Origin: Falsiroseomonas sp046052145
GTDB taxonomy: Bacteria; Pseudomonadota; Alphaproteobacteria; Acetobacterales; Acetobacteraceae
Assembly: GCA_046052145.1 (NCBI GenBank)
Contig: JBJOMW010000002.1
Location: 124,001-188,000 of the forward strand
Length of the DNA stretch: 64,000 nucleotides
Direction: 5' to 3'
Shown here: in pieces, positions 1 through 7,606 of the stretch
How the letters are laid out: every line of letters starts with the position of its first letter
Numbering within the stretch: position 1 is the stretch's first letter
Made by a program: the position numbers and the translations under genes
The notes under the pieces: generated by a model
Seen by the model: only the letters and a program-made list of their open reading frames with translations
Database searches by the model: none
What the model was told of the DNA's origin: nothing

Positions 1-428
1 ACCTCGATCACATCCGTGTCCTTCACGATGTAGGACGGGATGTTGAGGCGCTTGCCGTTCACCGTGACATGGCCATGGTTCACGAACTGACGCGCCGCGA
101 AGGGCGTCACCGCGAACTTCATGCGGTAGATGATGGTGTCCAGGCGCCGCTCGAGCAGGTCGATCAGGTTCTCAGAGGTGTCGCCCTTACGGCGCACGGC
201 CTCCTCATAGTACTTGCGGAACTGCTTCTCGCCGATGTTGCCGTAGTAGCCCTTGAGCTTCTGCTTGGCCATCAGCTGCACGCCGAAGTCGGTCGGCTTC
301 TGCTTGCGGCGCTGGCCGTGCTGGCCGGGGCCGTATTCGCGCTTGGCGACCGGGGACTTGGCACGGCCCCACAGGTTCACGCCCAGGCGGCGATTGATCT
401 TGTACTTGGATTCGGCGCGCTTCGTCAT
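1..428 (-). CDS. rpsD: 30S ribosomal protein S4 (3' end outside window)
   Basis: Primary 16S rRNA-binding protein that nucleates assembly of the 30S body. Translation from the ATG at 428 begins MTKRAESKYKINRRLG and continues into the S4 RNA-binding domain (RQFVNHGHVTVNGKRLN near residue 115), which is unmistakable for S4. About 142 codons are visible; the family is usually about 205 residues, so the C-terminal third is missing only because the window starts inside the gene. It stands alone with its own promoter and a leader of about 150 nt rather than sitting in the alpha operon. The function is certain; only the end is unseen. Confidence 0.97.
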   Translation of the reverse strand, partial: MTKRAESKYKINRRLGVNLWGRAKSPVAKREYGPGQHGQRRKQKPTDFGVQLMAKQKLKGYYGNIGEKQFRKYYEEAVRRKGDTSENLIDLLERRLDTIIYRMKFAVTPFAARQFVNHGHVTVNGKRLNIPSYIVKDTDVIE

Positions 429-581
429 GCGGCTCGCTCTGCCGGGCCTCTCGGCTCCGGTCCTTCTTCAGATGGGCGCTGAAGCACCCGGTTTGTCCCG
501 GTAGTCCCCAAGGCGCCCCTGCAAGCAGGAACCCAAGGGGCGGGCGCGAGGGATCACCCCTCGTCCACGTTCCCGGAAGGA
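429..581 (-). promoter_or_regulatory. Structured 5' leader of rpsD
   Basis: The stretch between the predicted transcription start (near 581) and the rpsD ATG can form three separate hairpins: CGAGGG/CCCTCG (547-563, 5-nt loop), CCTGC/GCAGG (518-529), and CTTCAG/CTGAAG (466-484, 7-nt loop). It also carries two ACCGGG copies four bases apart. S4 represses its own translation through mRNA structure in other bacteria, so an autoregulatory role is plausible here, but it is inference. No known leader motif was matched. Confidence 0.45.
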
Positions 582-587
582 GCGCGG

Positions 588-617
588 CGTATAGGCGGCG
601 CGGCGCCGCCTTGTCAA
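588..617 (-). promoter_or_regulatory. Sigma-70-type promoter for rpsD
   Basis: Read on the minus strand there is a consensus -35 TTGACA (617-612), an 18-bp spacer and a -10 TATACG (593-588). Transcription would start near 581, leaving about 150 nt before the rpsD start codon. The match is unusually good for such GC-rich DNA, and it is correctly placed for a highly expressed ribosomal gene. Confidence 0.7.
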
Positions 618-647
618 ACCGCCGTCCCCTCCCCTACTGGCAGCCCC

Positions 648-851
648 ATGGTAACGCGCGAAGAGATCCTGGTGCTCGGCCTGACGGCGGGCGTGGTCGG
701 CTGCCTGGTGGGCGGGCTGATGTTCGGCATCGGCATGGGGCTGGTTGCAGACGGCATCCATATCGGCTGGCTGCTGGCCCTGCCCGGCGCGCCGGTCGCC
801 GGGCTCACCGGCTACCTGCTGGCGCGCAAGCTGGCGAAGAAGGTCGGCTGA
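648..851 (+). CDS. Small hydrophobic membrane protein, unknown function
   Basis: A 67-residue protein made almost entirely of two glycine-rich hydrophobic segments (about residues 8-32 and 38-60), ending in a short basic tail (ARKLAKKVG) expected on the cytoplasmic side. It is divergent from rpsD and convergent with the Bug receptor gene; only 7 bases separate its stop from that gene's stop. No family is recognised. The even codon use and sensible membrane topology support a real gene, but its size keeps confidence moderate. Confidence 0.6.
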   Translation: MVTREEILVLGLTAGVVGCLVGGLMFGIGMGLVADGIHIGWLLALPGAPVAGLTGYLLARKLAKKVG

Positions 852-858
852 GCCCGGC

Positions 859-1827
859 CTACTCCGCCTGGATGCCGGCGGCTGCGATCAGCCGGCGCTT
901 GTAGTCCAGATCCTCGCGCAGGAAGGCGGCCGTCGCCTCCGGCGTGCGGGCATGCAGGGTGAAGCCGGCATTATCCACGAAGCGCGCGCGCAGCGCGGGC
1001 TCGGCGATCGCGGCCGCGATGTCAGCCTGCAAGCGCGCCAGCAGCGCGGGCGGCGTGCCGGCCGGCGCGAAGGCGCCGAACCAGGTGCGCGGGTCGATCT
1101 CGGCATAGCCGGCCTCGGCCAGCGTCGGCACATCGGGCAGCTGGGGTGCGCGCGTCTCGCGCCCGATCGCCAGCGCCCGCAGCGTGCCGGCGCGGATATG
1201 CTCAGCGCCCGTGGGGATGCCGGTCAGCGTCATCTGCGTCTCCCCCTGCACCGTCGCCAGCACCGCCGGCGGCAGGCCGCGATAGGGGACATGCACCAAC
1301 TCCAGCCGCTCCCGCGCCGCGAGCGCACCGAAGGCCAGATGCGGCTGGGACGCATTGCCGTAGGAGGCGAAGTTGAGCGCGCCGGGCCGCGCGCGGGCGG
1401 CCGCCACCAGCTCCGCCATCGACGTCGCGCCAAGCCGCGCATGCACCACCACCATCTGGTGCACATCCACCAGATGGCTGATCGGCGCCAGGTCGCGCAT
1501 CGGGTCGAAGGGCATCGAGCGGATCAGATGCGGGTTCGAGGTGATGGAATTGTCCGCGGTGATCAGCAGAGTGTGCCCATCGGGCGCGGCCTTGGCGACG
1601 ATGTCAGTCCCCGGCACCGTCGCCCCGCCCGGGCGGTTGTCCACCACCACCGGCTGGCGCCAGGCCAGTTGCAGGCGTTCGGCCAGCGCGCGCGCCAGCG
1701 CGTCCAGCCCGCCGCCCGCCGGGAAGGGCACGACGATGCGCACCTGGCGGGAGGGATACTCGGATTGCGCCCGCGCGACGGCCGGAATGGCCAGCGCGGC
1801 AAGCAGCGTGCGGCGGGCAAGGCGCAT
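859..1827 (-). CDS. Bug-family tripartite tricarboxylate transporter substrate-binding protein
   Basis: Periplasmic solute receptor of the TctC/Bug family, 322 residues. The start at 1827 gives a secretion signal (MRLARRTLLAALAIPAVARA) followed by the family hallmark YPSRQVRIVVPFPAGGG, then VVDNRPG and the KAAPDGHTLL segment. The longer reading frame upstream of 1827 overlaps the alpha/beta hydrolase gene and is spurious. It starts 2 bases after that gene's stop, so the two are probably co-transcribed. No TctA/TctB permease is nearby, as is usual for the many orphan Bug receptors of related bacteria. The ligand cannot be told from sequence. Confidence 0.9.
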   Translation of the reverse strand: MRLARRTLLAALAIPAVARAQSEYPSRQVRIVVPFPAGGGLDALARALAERLQLAWRQPVVVDNRPGGATVPGTDIVAKAAPDGHTLLITADNSITSNPHLIRSMPFDPMRDLAPISHLVDVHQMVVVHARLGATSMAELVAAARARPGALNFASYGNASQPHLAFGALAARERLELVHVPYRGLPPAVLATVQGETQMTLTGIPTGAEHIRAGTLRALAIGRETRAPQLPDVPTLAEAGYAEIDPRTWFGAFAPAGTPPALLARLQADIAAAIAEPALRARFVDNAGFTLHARTPEATAAFLREDLDYKRRLIAAAGIQAE

Positions 1828-1829
1828 GG

Positions 1830-2693
1830 TCAGCTCCCGAAGAAATGCGTGCGCAGCAGGTCGAGCGTCAGTGCCGGCGATTCCATCTCCGGCAAATGCC
1901 CAAGGCCGGGCGGGGAGACGAAGCGGGCCTGCGGAATCGTCTCCGCGATCAGGCGGCCGACATCGGGCGGGTTCACCTGGTCGTCGGCGCCGGTGATGGC
2001 GAGCGTCGGGCAGGCGATGCGGGGCGCGAAATCGGCCACGACATCCACCGCATCGGTGCAGCGCGCAGCCTGCATCAGCCCGCGCGGATGCGTCGCCGCG
2101 ACCACGCCCTGCACCATCGCCAGAACTTCGGGCGGCGCGCTGGGCGAGATCAGCTTCTGCGAGCGCGTCATCGCCAGCGCGACGCCGCCCTCCGCGACCG
2201 AGGCCGCGCGCATCGCCAGCATCTGCGCGCGCCCCTCTGGCCCCTTCCAGCGCTGCCCGCGCGAGGTGCCGATCAGCGCGAGCTTCGCCACCCGCCCCGG
2301 ATGCCGCGCGGCCAGGCACGCACCGAGCATCGAGCCGAAGGACGACCCTGCCACGAAGACCGGCCCCGTCACGCGGAGCGCATCAAGCAGCGCGACCGCC
2401 ACATCGGCATAGTGCTCGGGCCCGGGCGCCTCGGCCGCGAGATTGTCCGACAGCATGTAGCCCGGCGCATTCCAGGCGATGACGCGCGCGTGTCGGGACA
2501 GCGCCGCGAGCGAGAAGCGCCAGCCCATGGAATTCGCGCCGATCCCATGCAGGCAGAGCACGGTCTGCGCCTGGCCCGCACCCGCTTCCATGTAGGACAT
2601 GCGCGGACCTTCCAGCCCGAGCGCGGCGGCATCGAGCGCGATGAAGCGCAGATCGGGCAGCGGGGGAACCGGCGTCCCGTCCGGATGATTCAC
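1830..2693 (-). CDS. Alpha/beta hydrolase
   Basis: Alpha/beta-hydrolase-fold enzyme of about 287 residues. The nucleophile elbow is VAGSSFGSMLG, the acid is in TGADDQVNPP, and the histidine is in PGLGHLPEME, so the Ser-Asp-His triad looks complete; the oxyanion motif is LHGIGAN. The chosen GTG start at 2693 sits 6 bases after a GGAGGA ribosome site and overlaps the methyltransferase stop as GTGA. An earlier in-frame GTG at 2708 lacks such a site. The enzyme reads on into the Bug receptor gene, which suggests a shared role in uptake and hydrolysis of a carboxylate or ester. The substrate is unknown. Confidence 0.87.
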   Translation of the reverse strand: MNHPDGTPVPPLPDLRFIALDAAALGLEGPRMSYMEAGAGQAQTVLCLHGIGANSMGWRFSLAALSRHARVIAWNAPGYMLSDNLAAEAPGPEHYADVAVALLDALRVTGPVFVAGSSFGSMLGACLAARHPGRVAKLALIGTSRGQRWKGPEGRAQMLAMRAASVAEGGVALAMTRSQKLISPSAPPEVLAMVQGVVAATHPRGLMQAARCTDAVDVVADFAPRIACPTLAITGADDQVNPPDVGRLIAETIPQARFVSPPGLGHLPEMESPALTLDLLRTHFFGS

Positions 2694-3517
2694 GTCGTCT
2701 CCTCCCACGGCAGCGGCGGCACTTCGCCCACGAAGCGGCCATGCACCATGCGTCCGCGCGCGAGCTCGGTCACCACGCCATGCAGCGTGCGCAGTTCCTG
2801 CTCCGTCACCTCGCCGCGCTGGAACCAGTGGCGCAGGTTGCGCACCATGCCGGGGCGCTTTGGTGGATTGTGCAGAAAGCCCGCGGCATCGAGTTCCGCG
2901 ACCAGGCGGCCGAGGAAATTCTCAAGCTCGCCCTTCGTCGCCACGCGTGTCTCATTCGTCTGCAGCAGGCGCGGCGGCGTGCGCTCGGCCTGCATCCACC
3001 ATTCATAGGCGAGGATCATCACCGCCTGGGCGAGGTTCAGCGAATTGTGCTGGGGGTTCAGCGGATAGCGCACCAGCGTGTCGCAATGCGCGAGGTCATC
3101 CGCCTCCAGCCCCGCACGCTCCGGCCCGAACAGCACCGCGACGCGCAAGGACCGCCCGTTGATCTCCCGAAAATCGTCGGCCGCGGCGCGAGCGTCGCGG
3201 ACGGGGATCACCACATGGCGCGGGCGTGGGCAGGTGCCGAAGACGCGGTGGCAATCCGCAACCGCGCTCGCGACATCGGGGAAGAGCTGCGCGTTGTCGA
3301 TGATCGTATCGGCGCCGGACGCAGCCGCATAAGCGTTGGGCTGCGGCCAGCCGTCGCGGGGGGCGACGATGCGCAGGTGAAAAAGCCCGCCATTGGCCAT
3401 GGCGCGCGCCGTCGTGCCGATATTCTGCGCCATCTGCGGCCGCACCAGCACGACGATCGGGCTTTCACCCGCCGGCGGCGTCAGCAACGCGCCGCCATCT
3501 CCACGCCCGCCGGTCAT
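2690..3517 (-). CDS. TrmJ/TrmH-family RNA 2'-O-methyltransferase
   Basis: SPOUT-class methyltransferase of 275 residues, resembling TrmJ, which methylates the ribose at position 32 of tRNAs using S-adenosylmethionine. The knotted-fold motifs are visible: IVVLVRPQMAQNIGTTARAM at the N-terminus (arginine and asparagine of motif 1), LFGPERAGLEADDL (motif 2) and PLNPQHNSLNLAQAV (motif 3). The C-terminal extension of about 90 residues is typical of TrmJ rather than plain TrmL. The start at 3517 removes an upstream shadow that runs into the DUF305 gene. Its stop overlaps the next gene by 4 nt. The exact target RNA is inferred from the family. Confidence 0.9.
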   Translation of the reverse strand: MTGGRGDGGALLTPPAGESPIVVLVRPQMAQNIGTTARAMANGGLFHLRIVAPRDGWPQPNAYAAASGADTIIDNAQLFPDVASAVADCHRVFGTCPRPRHVVIPVRDARAAADDFREINGRSLRVAVLFGPERAGLEADDLAHCDTLVRYPLNPQHNSLNLAQAVMILAYEWWMQAERTPPRLLQTNETRVATKGELENFLGRLVAELDAAGFLHNPPKRPGMVRNLRHWFQRGEVTEQELRTLHGVVTELARGRMVHGRFVGEVPPLPWEETT

Positions 3518-3530
3518 GCGAGGCCCGGTC

Positions 3531-3893
3531 TCATCGCGCCGGCGGCGCGCTGCGCGCGAGGAAGGCGCGGAGTTCCGCGATCTCGGCCTGCTGCGTGCGG
3601 ATGATCTCCTCCGCCAGGCGACGCATCTCGGGGTCGGTGCCGTGGCGCAGCTGGATCTGCGCCATCTCGATCGCACCCTGATGGTGCGGGATCATCGCCG
3701 CGGCGAAGTCGCGGTCGGCATTGCCCGTCCAGCGGATCGCCATGTCGCGATGCATGCGGTCATTGGCCTGGCGGAACTCTCGCGTCGAGGCGGGCTCGTT
3801 GGTCGCCGGGCGCTGGCTGTGCCCGGCATGCTGCGCAAGGGCGGGCGAGGCGACGGAGAGCGCAAACAGGGCTGCAAGGACAAGGCGAGACAT
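3531..3893 (-). CDS. DUF305 secreted protein (four-helix, ferritin-like)
   Basis: Exported protein of 120 residues with a clear signal peptide (MSRLVLAALFALSVASPALA) and the DUF305 signature: MHRDMAIRW, then DFAAAMIPHHQGAIEMAQ and a final helix with MRRLAEEIIRTQQAEI. The family is common near copper-handling genes and its His/Met residues are thought to bind metal, but no activity is established. An AGGAGG site lies 7 bases before the ATG at 3893. It begins its own unit after cysS and runs toward the methyltransferase 13 bases downstream. Confidence 0.88.
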   Translation of the reverse strand: MSRLVLAALFALSVASPALAQHAGHSQRPATNEPASTREFRQANDRMHRDMAIRWTGNADRDFAAAMIPHHQGAIEMAQIQLRHGTDPEMRRLAEEIIRTQQAEIAELRAFLARSAPPAR

Positions 3894-3961
3894 CGCGTAT
3901 CCTCCTGGGGTCGGGATCGGCGGATTGTCCAGCCCTGCCCCCATGGGAAGGCAAGCAGGTT

Positions 3962-5359
3962 TCACGCCTGGCGCCAGGTGGTGCCCCCCGCCCCGTCTTC
4001 CAGCAGGATGCCCTGGTCGGCCAACTCCTTGCGGATACGATCCGCCTCCGCCCAGTCCTTGGCCTTGCGAGCGGCGAGCCGCGCCGCGATGGCAGCCTCG
4101 ATCGCCGCAGCATCCAGCGTGACGCCGGCGCGGAACCAGGCCTCCGGCGCCTGCTGCAGGATGCCGAGCAGCGCGCCCGCCTCCAGGATCCGGCCCTTGA
4201 GGTGGGGCAGCGCGGCGTCATCGCCAGCGACCAGCGCCTCATTCACCGCCGAGACCAGGTAGTGCAGCGAGGCAAGGGCGAGCGGCGTGTTGAGGTCATC
4301 CGCCAGCGCCTGCTCGACCGCCGGCTGCTCCACCGCATGCGGCTCCGCGCCACGCTCGGGCGCGACATCGGCCATCTTGGACAGCGCGCGGTAGAAACGG
4401 TCGAGCTCCTTCCGCGCCTCCGCCAGCGCCGCTTCCGTGTAGTCCAGCGCCGCGCGGTAATGCGTCTTCAGCAGCAGCAGCCGAAACGCCTCGCCAGCCC
4501 AGGGGCCGAGCTGCAGGATGTCCTGCACGGTCCGAAAATTGCCGAGGGATTTCGACATCTTCTCGCCGTCCACCAGCAGCATGCCATTGTGCATCCAGTA
4601 GCGCGCGAAATGGCTGCCCGGCAGCGCGCAGAGGCTCTGCGCCACCTCGTTCTCATGGTGCGGGAACATCAGGTCCGCGCCGCCGCCATGGATGTCGAAA
4701 TCCGGCCCCAGATGCTTCCACGACATGGCGGAGCATTCGATATGCCAGCCCGGCCGCCCGCGGCCCCAGGGGCTGTCCCAGCCCGGCTGCTCCGGCGTGC
4801 TCGGCTTCCACAGCACGAAATCGCCCGGATCGCGCTTGTAGGGCGCGACCTCGACCCGCGCCCCTGCGATCATCTCGTCACGCGACCGCCCGGACAGCGT
4901 GCCGTATTGCGCGAAGCTCGCCACCGCGAACAGCACATGCCCCTGCGCTTCATAGGCGTGGCCATTGGCGATCAGGCGCTCGATCAGCGCCACCATCTCC
5001 GGGATGGTGCCGGTCGCGCGCGGCTCGACATCCGGCGGCTGCACGCCAAGCGCGTCCATGTCGCGGTGGAAGTCGGCGATGGTGCGCGCGGTGAGTTGCT
5101 CGATCCCCTCCCCGCGCTCGCGCGCGCGGTCGATGATCTTGTCCTCGACGTCGGTGATGTTCCGCGCATAGGTCACCTGCGGATAAAGCCGCCGCAGCAG
5201 CCGGGCCAGCACGTCGAACACCACATTCGGCCGCGCATTGCCGAGATGCGCCAGGTCATAGACCGTCGGGCCGCAGACATACATCCGCACATGCTGAGCA
5301 TCGAGCGGGACGAACAGCTCCTTGCGGCGCGTTGCGCTGTTGTGGAGGTGCAGTTCCAT
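3962..5359 (-). CDS. cysS: Cysteine--tRNA ligase
   Basis: Class I aminoacyl-tRNA synthetase that charges tRNA-Cys, 465 residues, the normal length. Visible are the zinc-binding MYVCGPTVYD, the HIGH-type signature HLGNARP, the zinc-site segment GWHIECSAM, the HHENE segment and the KMSKS loop (GEKMSKSLGN). The start at 5359 overlaps the gltX stop by one base (TGATG), so the two synthetases are translationally coupled. The longer frame upstream is a shadow inside gltX. Confidence 0.97.
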   Translation of the reverse strand: MELHLHNSATRRKELFVPLDAQHVRMYVCGPTVYDLAHLGNARPNVVFDVLARLLRRLYPQVTYARNITDVEDKIIDRARERGEGIEQLTARTIADFHRDMDALGVQPPDVEPRATGTIPEMVALIERLIANGHAYEAQGHVLFAVASFAQYGTLSGRSRDEMIAGARVEVAPYKRDPGDFVLWKPSTPEQPGWDSPWGRGRPGWHIECSAMSWKHLGPDFDIHGGGADLMFPHHENEVAQSLCALPGSHFARYWMHNGMLLVDGEKMSKSLGNFRTVQDILQLGPWAGEAFRLLLLKTHYRAALDYTEAALAEARKELDRFYRALSKMADVAPERGAEPHAVEQPAVEQALADDLNTPLALASLHYLVSAVNEALVAGDDAALPHLKGRILEAGALLGILQQAPEAWFRAGVTLDAAAIEAAIAARLAARKAKDWAEADRIRKELADQGILLEDGAGGTTWRQA

Positions 5360-6699
5360 CAGGTCTGGCCCAGTGCGGCGTGCTGCAGGCGTTGCAACGC
5401 CCGCGCGCGGCCGATCAGCGGAAGGAAGGTCTTGAGATCCGGCCCGTGCTCCTCGCCGGTCAGGGCGCGGCGGAGCGGCATGAACAGCGCCTTGCCCTTG
5501 CGCCCCGTTGCGGCGCCGAGCGCGGCTGTCCAGCCGGGCCAAGTGGCCTCATCCCAGGGCTCGACGGGCAGCGTCTCCACCGCCTGCCGCAGAAATTCGG
5601 CGTCTGCCGCATCGCCGACCGGAACGATGCCGCCCGCCGCGACCTCCCACCAGTCGCGGCTTTCGCGGAAGAGGTCGAGGTTGCCGCGCACGGCGAGCCA
5701 GAACGCCTCGGTCGCGCCCGCCGGCAGCCGGTCCTTCACGGCCTCGAAGGACAGGCTGTGCAGCCATTTCCGGTTCAGCGCCAGAAGCTGCTTCGTGTCG
5801 AAGCGCGCTGCCGATTTCGAGACATTCGACAGGTCGTAGCTCGCAGCGAGATCCGCCGGCAGGCCGGGGGTGGGATCCATGCTCGATCCCAGCGCCAGCA
5901 AGTAGCCCACCAGCGCCGCCGGCTCGACCCCGTCGCGGCGCAGTTGCCGGAGGCCGACGCTGCCGGTCCGCTTCGACAAAGGCCCGCCATCGGCATCCGT
6001 CAGCAGCGGCAGATGGGCAAACCGCATCCCGCGCGGATGCCCGCCGAGCGCGTGCAGGATATCCAGCTGGATCGCCGTGTTGGTCACATGGTCCTCACCG
6101 CGGATTACGTCGGTGATCCGGGTCTCGAGGTCGTCCACGACCGAGGTGAAGGTATAGAGGAAGCTACCATCAGCGCGGATCAGCACCGGGTCCGACAGGC
6201 TCGACAGCTTCACCTTGCGCGGCCCGAGCACACCGTCGCGCCATTCCATCGAATCATTCGACAGCAGGAAGCGCCAATGCGGCGTCTTGCCGTTGGCGAT
6301 GGCGCGGTCGAGCTGCTCCTTCGTCATCTTCAGCGCGGCGCGGTCATAGATCGGCGCCTTGCCCTGGCGTCGGCGCTGCTCGCGCTTGAACTCCAGCTCC
6401 TCCTCGGTCTCGAGGCAGGGATAGAGGCGGCCGGCCGCCTTCAGCTTCTCGGCCGCGGCGGCGTAGCTGGCGATCCGGTCGGACTGCGCGAGCTTCTCGT
6501 CCCAGTCGAGGCCGAGCCAGCGCAGATCCTCCTCGATCGCGGTGGCGTATTCCGCCTTCGATCGCTCGGTGTCGGTGTCGTCGAGGCGCAGCAGGAATAT
6601 GCCGCCGGCGCGTCGCGCCAGACACCAATTGGCCAGCGCGATGCGCGCATTGCCGACATGCAGGAGCCCCGTGGGAGAGGGCGCGAAACGGACCTTCAT
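5359..6699 (-). CDS. gltX: Glutamate--tRNA ligase
   Basis: Class I synthetase that loads glutamate on tRNA-Glu (and perhaps tRNA-Gln; discrimination cannot be read here). The start at 6699 gives MKVRFAPSPTGLLHVGNARI, the classic N-terminus with the HIGH-type motif. The LDDTDTERS segment and the KMSKS-type loop (GGPLSKRTG) follow, and 446 residues is normal. Upstream in-frame residues to 6771 are unlike the family. Directly coupled to cysS. The divergent neighbour begins at 6817, so the promoter must lie in the 117 bases between them. Confidence 0.96.
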   Translation of the reverse strand: MKVRFAPSPTGLLHVGNARIALANWCLARRAGGIFLLRLDDTDTERSKAEYATAIEEDLRWLGLDWDEKLAQSDRIASYAAAAEKLKAAGRLYPCLETEEELEFKREQRRRQGKAPIYDRAALKMTKEQLDRAIANGKTPHWRFLLSNDSMEWRDGVLGPRKVKLSSLSDPVLIRADGSFLYTFTSVVDDLETRITDVIRGEDHVTNTAIQLDILHALGGHPRGMRFAHLPLLTDADGGPLSKRTGSVGLRQLRRDGVEPAALVGYLLALGSSMDPTPGLPADLAASYDLSNVSKSAARFDTKQLLALNRKWLHSLSFEAVKDRLPAGATEAFWLAVRGNLDLFRESRDWWEVAAGGIVPVGDAADAEFLRQAVETLPVEPWDEATWPGWTAALGAATGRKGKALFMPLRRALTGEEHGPDLKTFLPLIGRARALQRLQHAALGQT

Positions 6700-6816
6700 C
6701 GCGGCCACAGGAACGCCAGACGCGCGGGGAAGGCAAGGCGCCCCGTGCAGATCGCCATCATCTCGGCGCAATCGAGGGGTTTAGTATACGCCGTTCTGGG
6801 CAGTAGGGGCCACGCC

Positions 6817-7173
6817 ATGCGGTCGAAAACCCACCCGATGCTTCTCGCCGCGGCACTGTTGGCGGGGGGCCTTGCCCTGCCGACCACGGCCGAGGCCGAG
6901 GGCTGGCGAGGCCGCGGCCATGGCTGGGGCCCGCCGCCAAGGGCCTATCACCACAACCACAATGGCTGGCGCGCGGGAGAAGCGGCGCTCGGAGCCGTCT
7001 TGGGGCTCGGTGCGGGTGTGGTCATCGGCTCGGCGCTCGCCCCCCCGCCCCCGCCGCCCATCTACTACGCGCCGCCGCCGCCGCCGGTGGTGATCTACAA
7101 GCAGCCGCCGGTGGTCTATGCGCCGCCGCCGGGCCACTGGGTGCAGCCGCCGCCCTACTGGGTGCCGAGGTAA
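6817..7173 (+). CDS. Secreted proline-rich protein with glycine-zipper segment
   Basis: A 118-residue exported protein. A signal peptide (about residues 1-27, ending TAEA) is followed by a His/Gly-rich stretch (HHNHNGW), a glycine-zipper-like hydrophobic segment (ALGAVLGLGAGVVIGSAL), and a tail of proline runs with Tyr/Val (PPPPPPIYYAPPPPPPVVIY) ending in aromatic residues. This pattern is common in small cell-envelope proteins of alphaproteobacteria, with no known function. Single gene; its stop is followed at once by a perfect hairpin. Confidence 0.75.
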   Translation: MRSKTHPMLLAAALLAGGLALPTTAEAEGWRGRGHGWGPPPRAYHHNHNGWRAGEAALGAVLGLGAGVVIGSALAPPPPPPIYYAPPPPPVVIYKQPPVVYAPPPGHWVQPPPYWVPR

Positions 7174-7179
7174 GGGCGC

Positions 7180-7198
7180 GCGCGGCCAAGGGCCGCGC
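7180..7198. terminator. Bidirectional terminator-like hairpin
   Basis: A perfect 8-bp stem, GCGCGGCC / GGCCGCGC, with a 3-nt loop (AAG) lies exactly between two convergent stop codons (plus gene ending 7173, minus gene ending 7199). There is no U-tract, so intrinsic termination may be weak or Rho-assisted. Confidence 0.55.
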
Positions 7199-7606
7199 TC
7201 ACTCCTCTTCCTCTTCCCCATCCTCGTCACGGCGAGGGTCGAGGACGCGCCAGTTCCGCTCCTCGGCATCGGCCGGGCGCGCCGCGGCGAAGTCCTTCAG
7301 CTCGCGCGCGCTGGCCCAGGCGTCGTCGCCGGCCCCCGCCACCTCGGCATCCTCGCCATAGGCGAACCAGGCCTCCAGCACCGCCTCGGCCGCCATGCCG
7401 CGGGTGCGGCAGCGCTCCAGGCTGTCGCGCACATAGCGGCGGGCGAAAGCATTGGCATGCGCGACCGACAGGAAGCCGCGCACCACCTCCACCGGGTCAG
7501 AACCATTGGCGCCGGACAAATCCAGGATGCGCACCGCGAGCCCCGGCGGGGCGGAGAGGGCCGCGTCGAAAATCGGGTCGTCCGGGGTGTCGTCGTCGTC
7601 GGTCAT
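7199..7606 (-). CDS. Small acidic protein of unknown function
   Basis: A 135-residue acidic protein: an Asp-rich N-terminus (MTDDDDTPDDP), a predicted helical middle with RGFLSVAHANAFARRYVRDS and LEAWFAYGEDAEV, and a glutamate run at the C-terminus (EDGEEEEE). No family is recognised. Its ATG overlaps the stop of the NadE-like gene as ATGA (7603-7606), so it is translated with that gene and is the last member of the unit. The acidic ends suggest a soluble cytoplasmic partner rather than an enzyme; that is inference. Confidence 0.75.
   Translation of the reverse strand: MTDDDDTPDDPIFDAALSAPPGLAVRILDLSGANGSDPVEVVRGFLSVAHANAFARRYVRDSLERCRTRGMAAEAVLEAWFAYGEDAEVAGAGDDAWASARELKDFAAARPADAEERNWRVLDPRRDEDGEEEEE

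Noticed and set aside
745..2412. Long plus-strand open frame of 555 codons
   Set aside because: It lies opposite the Bug receptor and hydrolase genes, has Arg/Ala/Gly-rich low-complexity translation and no motif; a typical GC-rich antisense shadow.
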